Shown: positions 22,045-32,811 of the stretch, piece by piece
Numbering within the stretch: position 1 is the stretch's first letter
Layout of the letters: each line of letters begins with the position of its first letter
From: Scenedesmus sp. ARA3
Lineage: Eukaryota; Chlorophyta; Chlorophyceae; Sphaeropleales; Scenedesmaceae
Reading direction: 5' to 3'
Assembly (NCBI GenBank): GCA_004335835.1
Contig: RWJK01000521.1
Coordinates: 28,182 to 92,181, forward strand
Length of the DNA: 64,000 bases
Made by a program: the position numbers and the translations under genes
Notes under the pieces: model-generated
What the model was told of the DNA's origin: nothing
Databases searched by the model: none
What the model saw: only the letters and a program-made list of their open reading frames with translations

Positions 22045-23791
22045 GCCGCTGCTGCTGCGCTGCCAGGTGTCTGCTGGCGCCCCCATCCTGCTCAAGTACG
22101 GCTCCCACGACAACGCCAACCTGCTGCTGAGCTTCGGCTTTGTGCTGGCCGACAACCCCGCTGACACCTTCGCCTGGCCGCTGGACATGGAGCTGCTGCT
22201 GGTGCGCAAAAGCGGCTTGCTGTGTACACACTCGTTATGCTAATTCTGTTGTTCTCATCTTGCCGCGTGTATGGCGTGTGTTACACAGGACTGAGGACTC
22301 GTAGATGTTAGCTGAGCTAGTTTGGTTGTTTACAACGCCCTCATGGCAGCTGCTGCATGCTACATGTGTTGCTGCAGTGAGCAAACAGCTCTGGAAGACG
22401 CTATGCATGCAGCAAGCAGCACACACTTATATGAATTGTCGCCTGCGCTGCCTGCTCACCCCTGCACTCCAATTCTGCAGGCTGCCATCTACCAGTTTGT
22501 GGGTGGGCAGCTGCCACCCAGCGGCAAGGCAGTGGACGGCCTCAAGACCTGGCAGCGCACCACGCTGCAGCACCTGGGACTACTGCAGGCAAATTCCAGC
22601 TCCTCCCCCAGCAGCAGCAGCAGCAGCAGTGAAGCTGCATGCAGCAGCACTGCTAATGGGCAACAGCACCAGCCAGAGGCAGCAGCAGCAGCAGCTCCGT
22701 TGGTGGTGCGCATCGGTGGGGAGCCTCCTGTATCGTCTGAGCTGCTGGCTGCTGTGAGGGTGGTGCTGGCCACAGTGAGTGAAAGCATTGCGGCGGCACA
22801 GCGCAGTGTAGCAGTGTAGGATCGCAGTCTACAGCAGTGTTTGCTCTAGATGGTGCTTGCACCTGTTGATTGTTTCTGCCGGTGCATACTCCATACTGGA
22901 TCCTGAGCTGCTTGCTGCTGTGAGGGTGGTGCTGGTGATGGACCAGGGCAGCTGAACAGGCAGAGCACAGCAGCAGTGGCAGCACTGCAGCATATGCTGC
23001 AGATCTGCTATCTAGATAGCACCTATAGTCACTAGTTCCGGCGTAAGCATGTGTGTGGCAGTATTGCTCCTGGCATACGCATCAAGCCGCTGCAGCAACA
23101 GTGCTTGCATTCGGCATTGTTTAGCGGAATGGACGTGGCAGCTTTGTTGTCAAAGGCACGCTAGTAGGGAAATATATATTTCCCTACTAATATAATATAT
23201 GGGCATGTTGTGGCGGCTATCTTGCCAATGTGGCTGTTTCCTGTTGCTGTTACCCAACCTGCAGGAGCGTTCTTCAGTAAAAGGCAAGTCCCTGGAGCAG
23301 CTGGGTGACTGGCAGCAGCCACTGTCTGCGGCTCACGAGGTGCGCCACTGCATACTGGGGCTTGCCGTGCCAAGGATGCTTACTGGGCACATGGTTCGTC
23401 AGCAATCAGGATTACAGGAGACAGCCGTCAAAGTGGTGCGAGTACTTGTCAATTGACGCTCAACACGACCATGTCTCGTCAGCAGCTTCTACAATGCAAC
23501 AATAACTGCCTTACTTACATGCGCTGCTGCTGCTGCTGCCGCTGCTGCTGCCAGGCGCTGGTGACGAAGGCGCTGGTGGGCCTGCTGACTGTGCTGTACA
23601 AGAGCTTCCCCACAAGCATACAGGCCGACAGGGCGCAGCTGCAGCAGCCGGCAGCAGCAGCAGCGGGCGGTGATGCGCTGGCTGCTGAGCGGCATGCCAC
23701 AGCTGTCCAGTTTAGGCTGGGGCTAAAGCTGCTGCTGGAGCGGTCTACTAAGGACCTGATTGTGCGGCTTAAGGAGCTGCTGCAGCAGTAG
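19691..23791 (+). CDS. SET-domain protein methyltransferase, Rubisco-LSMT-like class
   Basis: Exons 19691..19987, 20188..20412, 20718..20985, 21472..21632, 22067..22201, 22481..22774, 23265..23339, 23555..23791; 563 aa. The third exon's start is the least sure. Split-SET hallmarks in order: LAPGDVLITVP, then a GPASPLHAYIQTLPG block, SRAFGFKRLGGWALVPLVDM with ANHA (the class motif PL.D..NH), and ILLKYGSHDNANLLLSFGFV, carrying the Y-G-x3-N-x2-LLL-x-[YF]-GF motif. The later exons form the all-helical substrate-binding lobe. It is a lysine methyltransferase using S-adenosylmethionine; the substrate is unknown. The basic, acid-poor N-terminus from 19691 or 19712 could be a plastid transit peptide. 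Ser and Gln runs come from CAG repeats. Several edge duplications interrupt its introns. Confidence 0.88.
20967..21190 (+). repeat. Donor-edge duplication, SET gene exon 3
   Basis: The exon end at 20985 (CACACAGGAGCAGCTGG, then GTGAGG) and ~80 bases of its intron recur 118 bp downstream (exon-equivalent end 21103, then GTGAGC). A third partial unit begins near 21164 (TTGTAGTCACCAACACGC). Confidence 0.85.
21262..21500 (+). repeat. Three-copy acceptor array with exact 102-bp period, SET gene exon 4
   Basis: The sequence CAG then GCTGGGCGCTG starts exon-like segments at 21268, 21370 and 21472; the last is the real exon. Spacing is exactly 102 bp (34 codons) twice, and no stop occurs between them in the exon frame. 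Alternative acceptor use would therefore insert 34 or 68 residues in frame just before the SRAFGFKR core. Confidence 0.9.
22725..22945 (+). repeat. Donor-edge duplication, SET gene exon 6
   Basis: The end of the exon (GAGCTGCTGGCTGCTGTG.. to 22774) recurs at about 22905-22938, offset 166 bp, in the following intron. The donor region of the copy is decayed. Confidence 0.75.
23162..23189. repeat. Perfect 28-bp palindrome in a SET-gene intron
   Basis: Arms TAGTAGGGAAATAT and its exact reverse complement meet without a loop, followed by AT-rich sequence. It stands out in a GC- and CAG-rich intron. It could form a hairpin or be the remnant of a small inverted-repeat element. Confidence 0.9.
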
Positions 23792-23880
23792 CAAGCTGCA
23801 GTCCACAGCATTGTGCTTCTGCAACTTGGTGCGACTGCGGGCGGGCGTGTTGTTGACAGGTACACAGCACCACGGTGCTT

Positions 23881-23885
23881 TGTAA
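23881..23885 (+). terminator. Likely TGTAA polyadenylation signal, SET gene
   Basis: TGTAA lies 90 bases after the stop at 23789-23791. TGTAA is the usual chlorophycean nuclear poly(A) signal. Confidence 0.5.
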
Positions 23886-25767
23886 GACCACAAACATTGG
23901 AGTAACAGCTTGTTGCATTGAGTGTACATCGAGTGTACAGCACATCATATGCAACGTGCAATGCAAGGCCACCACCGGTCGTGGAGAAGATGCCTAGCAA
24001 CTTGCACGGCAAAGCATTAGGAGTCCCGGCATGATGCACCTAAAGATGGGTCAGACTCTGTCACAGCTGTGGCTCTGCAGAGTCACGGTGACTACACTGC
24101 CAGCAGCAGCTGTCAGCCGCCCGCATCAGCAGCTGCTGATGTCAGCAGTGGCCGTTGACAATCGAGCAAGATCACGTGTAGCTCACACAATCCGTGTTCC
24201 TCCTCGTGTTCCTCCTGGTAAACAAAAAGAAACCGAGGGCCATGTACTGCACCAGCCTTCATACCAAGCAAACTTCCACTGCAGATGGAAGCCTTTCCTG
24301 CTGAGCAGCTTTCTATTTAACCAGGTGTCTGTGGCGGCGTATGCCGCATGAACACACCGTGTAACTCCTCTATCTCCTGCTGAGCAGCCTCAACAAAAGA
24401 ATCTAGACACATGCCAACCAAAAACAAACACCTGAACTGCACCATCACACCACCTTTGCGCGCAATCAGCACTGCCGACCGGCTGTGTCCCTGACACAGT
24501 CCTACGCAACAAAAAGCACTGCTAAAGCAAAAAAAAGCACTCCTAAGCAAGAAAATGTGTACCACTACATACTTGCATGCAGCAAACGTTGCTGCGGCAT
24601 GGTGTGGCAAGCTGATCCTAGAGAAAAGAAGCACCGTTGGCGCCCAATTAAGAGAAGCACCTCAACACAGCACCAGGAGCCTGGCATCGTTCCAGCACTT
24701 GACTGAGCCTAAGCAAAGAAGCACATGGTTGCCAAATGCTACGGCAGCAGCTGCAGCAGCAGCTGCAGCAGCAGCTGCAGCAGCAGCTGCAGGCGGCCTG
24801 CGTCACTTCATAGCTACCGTTCCAGCACTTGCACAAAAAGGGGCAAGACGCCAGCAGCAGGCTGCAGCAGGGCTTGCTGCAGTGCAGCACAACTACCCAT
24901 AAACAAGCCTAAGCAAAAGAGGCCTAAGCAAAAGAAGCCTAAGCACAAGAAGCCTAAGCAAAAGAAGCAAAACACCAACTGCTGCTACTGAACCGCCTCT
25001 GCTCAGTCAATGAGGCACTTATACCTATTCGTCACAGGAACTGCTGCAGCGTCACGCGCACAGCTATACAGACACAAGAAGCTAGATGGCCGCAACTGCC
25101 AGCGCTACCGCCTGCAGCTTTGCGCCCATGGGGCATGTTCGGCAAAAAAAGGAGCCGGGCAATGCTGTGCTGCCTGAGTCGACTGCTTGACGTTTCAGCC
25201 GCTAACATGACGCGCAGCGCAGCATGTGCCATCGTGGACGCCCCGCATGCAACCTTGCCCATGCGGCAAGCCACCTGCATATGCGTCAGCCATTTCAGCA
25301 GTACTGCCTACAACAGCAACCGTTGCGGGGTTTCTTTGCCATGATACAGCGACTGCAGTACATTTGCGGCAAGCAACGGTGCCATGTGAAATAAGGAGAC
25401 CACGCACAAGCAGCCCCACCAAGGAAAACAAGCAAACCGACTTCCCTTGCAGCTCAGAAGATGCAGCATGCGCTGAAACATCAACAGAGATGTGAGTGCT
25501 GTGATTGGTATGCTGTACTACCCATACTGAACCATTTCAGTGGGTGCGCCTTACTGCTGAAGGCGCCTCAGCACTGACCAGTAAAGCACGAATGCATCTG
25601 GGTTTGATGGTAGCACTGAGTGACCCCTTCACCTGCATGTATGTGCACGCATCCCCCTCACCACTCATATCTGCATGCATGCAGAAACTAAATGCAAAAG
25701 AAGAACTATGCAAAGAAGACCTATACAACTATGAGCTGTGCAAAAACAAGCATTGCTTTACTGCAGT
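23886..25767. other. Region between convergent SET and NRT2 genes; no gene recognised
   Basis: Frames here are fragmentary. It contains a four-copy 15-bp tandem repeat (24906-24970, unit CCTAAGCAAAAGAAG) with related A-rich fragments at 24505-24560 and 24705-24725, and an AGCTGC/CAG-rich block at 24740-24795. Distal 3'-UTR sequence of NRT2 probably lies at its right end. Confidence 0.45.
24906..24970. repeat. 15-bp tandem repeat, about four copies
   Basis: Units of CCTAAGCAAAAGAAG with single-base changes. The A-rich composition differs from the surrounding CAG-rich DNA. Confidence 0.8.
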
Positions 25768-26150
25768 AGCAGCCGCTGCCAATGCTACCACCAGTACTGC
25801 CGGCCTGCACTGACACGTCCTTGCTTCTGGCCCAGTCGCTGGCGCTGCACACTACAATTGCTGCAGTCCACTCAGTTAGCCAAACACAAGACGCATCCAC
25901 TGCGGCGACGTGTGCCGGTGCAGCACCGCTGCACGCAGCGCCAGCACGCACTGATGCAATCTTGTCTTGCACACTGCACGTGGCTGGCACTGCAGCCCAG
26001 GATGGTAATGCATACTATATTTCAAACAGCAGGCCTAGCCACGGCAATGATCTGTGCTGGTCCTGCACCAATTGCACCATTGCACGCTGCGCCGGCGCGT
26101 ACAGACGCGTCCTTGCGGCCAGCTGTGCTGGATCGCTGGCTGCGGGACTC
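25768..26150 (-). repeat. Diverged tandem copies of the NRT2 terminal exon
   Basis: The real last exon (26022-26183) encodes KDASVRAGAACNGAIGAG. Two weaker copies lie beyond the stop, at about 25910-25965 (reads ASVRAGAACSGAAPA) and 25790-25850 (reads KDVSVQAGSTGGSIGS). Spacing is about 125-145 bp. Confidence 0.7.
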
Positions 26151-26754
26151 AAAGGCAAAGCGTAGGCTGGCTGTATGTAGGCCCTGCAGTAGAAACCAAG
26201 CAAGCGGACACATTCACTGTTCCAACATGTGAACATCCTCTCTAGTATCAAGAACGTTCTTACCAGCTAGGCTAGACAGTTTTCTGCCGGCACATTGGTA
26301 GCGGTGCAAGAGGAAGGCATCTCTGTTATTCTACTTGAGCAGAACACATGTAATGCAACCTCTAGGACATTGCCCCATCACATGTATATGCATTCCTTGT
26401 GGGACACATCTGAGAGGTTGAGTTCTTGTGGGACACATTTGAGACAAAATGTGGGCCAGGCTACTTTGATGTGTCCCACCTGTGCTATCTCCTCTGGTGT
26501 GAACTCTGCCATGTAGTACGCCTCCTCACTCAAGCCCTCCTTGGGAGCAGTGAGCATGCCACCCCTGGCAGCAGCAACAGCAGCAGCATCAGCAGCATGC
26601 TTCAACATGACGAATGCACCGCCAAAACCCACACCAACATGAGATTCATTTGGAAGCATTTCAGTTGACAACTCGATCAACTCAAGCATTCCCCCTTAGT
26701 CTACAGCACTGGTTAGCCCTGAGGGGATGTGCACACGCAGTGCAGCATGGCAGC

Positions 26755-26795
<41 letters not shown>

Positions 26796-29700
26796 TAGCG
26801 GTTGCATTCAAGTTGTGCCAGTGCCCAAGGAGGAAGTACGTACCACACGAGGAACTGCACGAGTGCAGATAGCGCCGTCACCGCCATTGCTAGAACTCCC
26901 ACAAGAGGACTCCACATTGAATCATCGAAACCACAATACGGGCAACGCATTTGAGCTCCATCCTGCTCACCACATGGGGAGGTAAACCAATGCATAGAGT
27001 GCTGTCGCTGCCATGACCAGCACCCCCAGCCATGCGAAATCCACAGAACATAAACCGCATTGAGCCCCATCTGCCTCTCACCACATGGGGAAGTACACCA
27101 GTGCGTACAGTGCCGTCACTGCCATGGCCAGCACTCCCATCCAGAAGAAACCTTGTGGCGTGCTCAGAGGCGCATACGTGAAGAAAATGGCCTGGTTCAG
27201 GGAGGCGCCTGCAGCAGCAGCAGCAGCAGCAAAGTGCCTGAGTGATCTCTGCCGTGGTGGTGGTGCTTAAAGAGCTTCGCAGGTTCAGCTCATGCACATA
27301 CAAAGTCATCAGCTGACATTGTGCAGTCATTGTCAGTCAAGTGGTAAGTGTGCCACTGGCAGGTGACTAGGAGCCATGCAGCAGACAAGCAGTGCACTGA
27401 TAGCTGGATATGTTGCCGCTTGCAACAGTGCTCGGCAGGCCGCAAAAGCAGCATAAAGTGCATCACATAACCAAAACCGAGCGTGCTAGGCAGTGATGGT
27501 GCATCCTGAGCACTGTTCAGCTCACCAACATTGCCGCCAGCGCCAACAAAGCCTGCAACCAGCCCAGTGGACCGTTTTGACACAAACGGCACCACGCCAA
27601 ATGAAAGCCCGGCGCTCTGCTGGCATGTAACTGACAGCATCACCAGGACTGCCATAGTGGAGGGAAGGCTGCTGCTTACAAGACCCAGCAGTAAACACAT
27701 CAGGCCTGCAAACAACAGCAGCAGCGGCAGCAGCAGCAGGCACAAGGGACCCATGCTTCAGCCAGGCCTCATGGTGAAACAGACAACAGTCGATGGGATG
27801 TGTGTGCTTGACACTTCCTAATTTGTCCATCAACAGCTTGCAACTATCTTTCAGCATCAGCAATGCAAAGGGCAGCTGACTAATGGTTCACGGGAAGGCT
27901 GCTGCTAACAAGCCCCAGCAGCTTCGCCTGTTTTGCCAGTAGGCCTGCAGAGTAACAGCAGCAGCAGCACGTTACGCAGCAGCTGCATGCAAACTGAAAT
28001 CTCACTGCCAACAGCAGCATGATACACAACACTCACCTGCAAGTGTCTGCGTGATCCACGGCGCCCACAGCCGTCCCAACATACCCCAACGGCTAGCCAC
28101 ATAGTCACTGACGGCATGGTGATGACAATTCAGTTTTACCTTTCAGCAGGAGCTGAACAGCCCCTAAGTCACACATGTTGTCATTTACAAACAAACATGT
28201 TACATGACACCCACCTGCAAGTGTCTGTGTGATCCACAGCGCCCACAGCCGTCCCAACATACCCCAACGGCTAGCCAGATAGTCACTGACGGCATGGTGA
28301 TGACAGTTCAGTTTTACCTTTCAGCAGGAGCTGAACAGCCCCTAAGTCACACATGTTGTTATTTACAAACAAACATGTTACATTACACCCACCTGCAAGT
28401 GTCTGTGTGATCCACAGCGCCCACAGCCGTCCCCTCATACCCCAACGGCCCGCCCATAGTGACTGAGCAGGCCGCCACTCGGCCTGCTGAGGATGTTGGT
28501 CCCAAAACAACAGGCTTTACATAACACGTTATGCAACACTCACCTGCAAGTGTTTGAGTGATCCACAGCGCCCACAGCCGTCCCCTCATGCCCCAACGGC
28601 TGGCCACATAGTCACTCAGCAGACCGCCGCTCGGCCTGCTGAGGATGTTGGTCAAACCAAACACAGATGCCAGCAGGCCAGCTGTCTGCAAGCCCAGGGA
28701 GAACTGGTCAAACATGTACTGCGACAGCAGGTTGTTCATGGTCAACTCCACTCCAAAGGAGTAGCCGTAGGTGGCCATCATGACCCAAGTCCTGCAAGCA
28801 AGCAGGCGGCAAATGGCACAGGGGCGATAAGGGCAGGCTGGTTTGGCATGCTGGATTGGCAGTTACTTACACTTGTTGGCAACGGCACTGACATTCAGTG
28901 AGCATTGAAGGTCCTAAATTAGCAGACTCGCATTGATACATTTTGACACGGTTGAAAGATCTTTTGTTACACACTGCAAGAGACGTCAAATGTGCTAGGT
29001 CAAACATGGTCAACTTACCTGTAATTGGTAACAGCAGCCCGCCACATGGCCATGTTTGACTGCCGCTTCATTGCCCCACTGGCTTTCAGGTCAGCATAGT
29101 TGCCATCAGGGCAGTCTGTGGCAAACAGCATTGTTGTGATTGTCATAAACACCTGATAGCAGCAGCAGCAGCAGCAGCAGCAGCAAACAGCAACAGCATG
29201 CTAAGAAGAGGGGCAAATGTAGACGCCAAGTAGCGTTCAAGTCGGGTGCGTAAACACACAAACATGTCAGAAACAGAGAGAATACTTACACGTGGCTCCG
29301 GGCACCATCTTAGACAGCAGCCAAATCAGCTGAACACCATGTCAAAGCGTGACTCAGAGGTAACCAGCACAGCAGTAGATCACAATGTATCCATCTTGAC
29401 GAACACCTTGTCTCCCCAATTTAAAGCAAGAATGCATCTGCGGTGTGCCAGTGGCATACCCTACTCGACCAGCAGCGTGCTCAGAGACGCGCAACCAACA
29501 GCATGTTGTCAAGATTATGTGAACATGTGGTGTGGACAACAATAGCTCAGCGGCTCGCAGCGGCAGGAAATCCAAAAGTCATATTTGATACAGACACGGT
29601 GCAACAGCACAACATTATTGCAACTACCGCAAGTATAGATCTCATCTTGTTTAAGATACATATGTTACTGACGAGCCAATGACACATCAATGCAGGTTGG

Positions 29701-29835
29701 TCCCCACCTGCAGGCAGCCGGGCACCATGAAGCACCACCGCCACGCCACAAACACAGGAAGGCCCATGCTGCTGACAATGGCGTTGCAGACCAGAGGCAT
29801 CAGCAGCAGCGCCCAGCCGCCACCCGAGTTGCCCT

Positions 29836-29868
<33 letters not shown>

Positions 29869-31778
29869 CCAGTGCGGGTCTAGTGAACGACAACACCTGT
29901 CACAGGGAATGTAAAGTACATCCAGCACTTGCTGTCAGTACACTGAAAGCTACATGCAAAAGGTTTTTGACAACTCAGACAGAGCCTTTGCTGCAGCACG
30001 CGCCTGCATTTCTTTGAATTTCCTTTTTTTTGCATATAAATATCAAATCGCCTCACCAGGCCGGCTCCGCAGGCATTTGCAAAGCCCACCACCTTCACGT
30101 TGAACATGCTGGAGCACCAGAACTGGCACGCCACAAAGTTGGACAGAGTGAAGCCAATGAACAGCCTGAGACCCAGGTGCACAGCCGCACAGGCAGGTCA
30201 GCAACAGCAACAGCAGCAGCGGCAGCAGTAGTTGCTCAAAAACTGCTGAGCAGAATGAGTGTTTTGTTGTAGGAAGCAGGGGTTGAGGCAATGACTGAGC
30301 AGAGCGGTACCCATGCGGCAGCAGATGTCAGGGGATTGCGCGTGAAGGGCACATGCGTATTGCGGAGCATACACTGGTATGGTAGCCTTGCTTTACAGCT
30401 GACATCATCTGCCGACTCAGCACATACTACGCTACAATGGCAAACACGAGAGGCCACTTTGACAAGGTGGTGCAACACTGGATGTTGCACTGTACTACGG
30501 TACAAACAAAGGCTGCAAGACGGCTAGGCTGCGGCAGCTGACTGGTGCATGGCCACCTGCAGGTAGGTCTCACCTCGCTATCAGGAACTGTGCTGGCGTC
30601 TGTGCCAGTGCAATGAGGAACACAGCAGGGCTGGTGAGCCCCAGGCAGCAGCAGATGCCCCAGCGAGGCCCGTAGCGGTCAATAGCAGTGCCCATTGCAA
30701 TGCGGCCTGCAGGCGCAGCGCACATCGTAAAACAAGCATAAAAGTTTCAGTAACGGACAGCAGCAATGCTTATTGCAATGGCCTGCGGGCACACATTGTG
30801 ATCAGTGTAGCACGCAGCAGTTCAGAACCATATGAATCAATGAACCACGGCGGCTATCTGTTTGCAGGCCCTCATTTGCAACCCAAGCATCAGTAGGGGA
30901 GTGGCCAGCCAGTCAGCTGTTTTTGCAGTTACAGCACACTGTGCTAGTTCCTTGCAGTCTGTACGCCAGTTCCTTGCAGTTTGTGCGCCATGCAGTGGCA
31001 GATCTACAGCAGTGCACTGCAGCTGGCAGCGCGATTACGACAAGCTTGAATAACAGACCACACATAGAAGTATTGCTGAACAGAAGTTCACCTGCGATGG
31101 CGCCACACACTGCTGCAATGCCAGCATTCCCAATGTCGAATGTTGTCAGGTTGAGGGACTCCCTGATCAACGGCAGTAGCGCGGCTGGGCTGAACGTGGA
31201 GATCCAGGCACAAAAGAAAGATGACCACGCCTGCAAGTACACAACAAGTGGAGCGAAGTAAATAATATCAGGATTATACAGTGAAACAGGTTGCGGGTTG
31301 CTACACTGCCAGCTGGCAGCTGAGACAACGTCTACCCGCTAGCCCGGCTGACTCCTTGTGGCAGAAGTTGTGATGAAGCGAGAGCAGTTGAATCAGAGCG
31401 TTCAGTGGCAAGCTTTGAAAACTTGGTTGGAAAACTGGAATTGGATACTCATGGCTGCTGGGCAAAAGGAGGCAGGTCACCAACAGCAGCGCTGAGCGAG
31501 TGCAGTGTACTGCCAGTGCAGCTGGATCATGTGGGTGCCACCTGACACGCTGCTGCGCATGTGAACGGTCAAAGCTGGTAAATGATGGTATCCACCCACA
31601 GATAATTGTTAAAATGCCGCGGGGTTGCGATTTACTGCTGCACAAGACTCCTCACAGCAGGCTGAGCACTCACGAAGTGGAAAGCTACCATGTGCGGTCT
31701 AGAGAAGCTCCACGGTCTCATTCGCAGACTCTTATGCTCAGAGTCTACGGGAACGCTAAATGCCGTGGGTGGCTTCAT
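26022..31778 (-). CDS. NRT2: High-affinity nitrate/nitrite transporter NRT2 (NNP family, MFS)
   Basis: Eleven exons on minus: 31778..31674, 31230..31092, 30706..30574, 30165..30057, 29833..29708, 29152..29019, 28791..28544, 27705..27526, 27208..27082, 26564..26480, 26183..26022; 515 aa, a usual NRT2 length, every phase consistent. The N-terminal FSVPVDSEHKSLRMRPWSFS matches NRT2. The MFS loop reads AMGTAIDRYGPRWG, then LFIGFTLSNFVACQFW and SSMFN. The first NNP signature reads GAGLGNSGGG (plants and Chlamydomonas have W where L stands); the second reads VGAGGNVG. YGYSFGVELTMNN and GMRGRLWALW are further hallmarks. The hydrophilic tail (LSEEAYYMAEFTPEEI, then SLRFAFESRSQRSS) resembles plant NRT2 tails. 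It imports nitrate with protons at the plasma membrane, in many algae with a NAR2 partner not seen here. Six of its exon edges bear duplications. Confidence 0.95.
26836..27160 (-). repeat. Donor-edge duplications, NRT2 exon 9, two extra copies
   Basis: The real exon edge at 27082 (GVLAMAVTALYALVYFPMW) is copied with exon-equivalent ends at 26971 (offset 111) and 26844 (offset a further 127). The first keeps GTGAGC as donor, the second GTACGT. Both are in the following intron. Confidence 0.85.
27664..27950 (-). repeat. Acceptor-edge duplication, NRT2 exon 8
   Basis: The exon start at 27705 (CTGCTGTTGTTTGCAG then G-L-M-C..LLGLVSSSLP) is repeated at about 27895-27955 in the upstream intron (CTCTGCAG then GLLAKQAKLLGLVSSSLP). 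The intact LLGLVSSSLP core makes homology clear. Confidence 0.85.
28034..28625 (-). repeat. Donor-edge array, NRT2 exon 7, three extra copies with 178-bp period
   Basis: The real exon ends at 28544. On plus, the edge motif CACCTGCAAGTGTCTG begins near 28034, 28212 and 28390, with the true one at 28541. The first two spacings are exactly 178 bp and those units are nearly identical, including CAAACAAACATGTTACA in the intron part. Exon-side similarity runs ~75-110 bases (RWGMRGRLWALWITQTLAG in the least decayed copy). Donors GTGAGT or GTGGGT persist. Confidence 0.92.
29161..29185 (-). repeat. CTG run (transcript sense) before the exon 6 acceptor
   Basis: About eight CTG units precede the acceptor at 29152/29153 in transcript sense. 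Similar runs precede the acceptors of exons 5, 8, 9 and 10. Confidence 0.8.
30683..30805 (-). repeat. Acceptor-edge duplication, NRT2 exon 3
   Basis: The exon start at 30706 (reads RIAMGTA) has a decayed copy with its exon-equivalent start at 30782, offset 76 bp, preserving CGCAG then GC. Confidence 0.65.
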
Positions 31779-32811
31779 TGTCGCTGCTGCTGTAAATACC
31801 TCGAGCTGGCACGCCGCCCAGTCCTTCACGGTCTACAGGTAATAGCTAAGGATATGCACGTATATCCTGAACAATAATAACGCATGTGGTGATCTGGACG
31901 CGGGTACGAATGAGCACATGGCTGCCAGGTGCCCGGCTTGAGGGACCATGTGAACAGTCCACCTGACCCCTCAACATGTACATTCAATTTTGATAGCTGG
32001 AATGGCCTCTTTACAATTTGGGAGTCTCACGTATATCATTTCGGACTTAACCTAACAGGTTTTAAGCAACTTACAATTGTCTACGTGACTCCTGCAACCC
32101 AACCAGAGAAGGACAGTACTACTGCAGTAGTGCAGCAGTTGTAGTGCGTGCGGGTGGTGATCACACCCGGCGGCACACTATTCATCCAGTTCATTAATGT
32201 ACAAGTTTATAAGACTGGAGATTCAAATGGGTAACCCCACATAGCATGGCTGCAAGTATTGCTCACAACGATACGCGTTCATGCCGCAGCCTCTGTGACG
32301 CTATCACGCTGCCCTACACTGCAAAGACACAATCAAGTGCATAGCTTGTGCATTTCGCAGCACCTCAGCACAAGACATCGTAATGGCCTGTTGACAACAA
32401 AGCTGCCAAATGCGGGCAAAAAGGCAGGGCTGCACGTCACTTGCCTTGTTTACAAAACATCTGCTGAGCAGATTCTGCTCTCAAACAAATGCTCTCAACT
32501 GCTGTCAACTTTACATCAACAAAGGCACTATGCTCAACCACGACACACAATTCGGACATGCAATGCAATATTGCATTGCATGTCATTAATGTAGAACTGC
32601 CAATCAGCAAACTACATGTGTAACTTCATGTGACATGGCCGCAAGGGTGCATACACCATTGCTGACTGATGGAAACAGCAAACTGCTGTATCCGGCGTAC
32701 CAACATGGCTCAAGTATGCCGCATCAGGTCCTGCAGTTGGGGCCACATGGCATGGCTGGCACAGTGCACCGACGGCGCCTCCAAGGTCGCTGCTGTCAAC
32801 AGTGCCCTTTC
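31779..32811. promoter_or_regulatory. NRT2 upstream region
   Basis: About 1 kb between the NRT2 ATG and the stop of the next minus-strand gene. It should contain the NRT2 promoter and 5' UTR. It is less CAG-rich than its surroundings and includes the perfect palindrome at 32555-32584. No nitrogen-response motif was securely recognised. Confidence 0.5.
32555..32584. repeat. Perfect 30-bp palindrome upstream of NRT2
   Basis: GACATGCAATGCAAT is followed immediately by its reverse complement. It lies ~780 bp upstream of the NRT2 start and ~230 bp downstream of the membrane-protein gene's stop. It could be a dimeric factor site, a cruciform, or a terminator-like hairpin. Confidence 0.9.

Noticed and set aside
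24893..24991. Lys/Pro-rich repeat peptide
   Set aside because: It is only the translation of a 15-bp A-rich tandem repeat, without start or splice context.
28034..28560. CRISPR-like regular array
   Set aside because: Units are 151-178 bp, consist of duplicated NRT2 exon/intron edge, and are in a eukaryotic nuclear gene.
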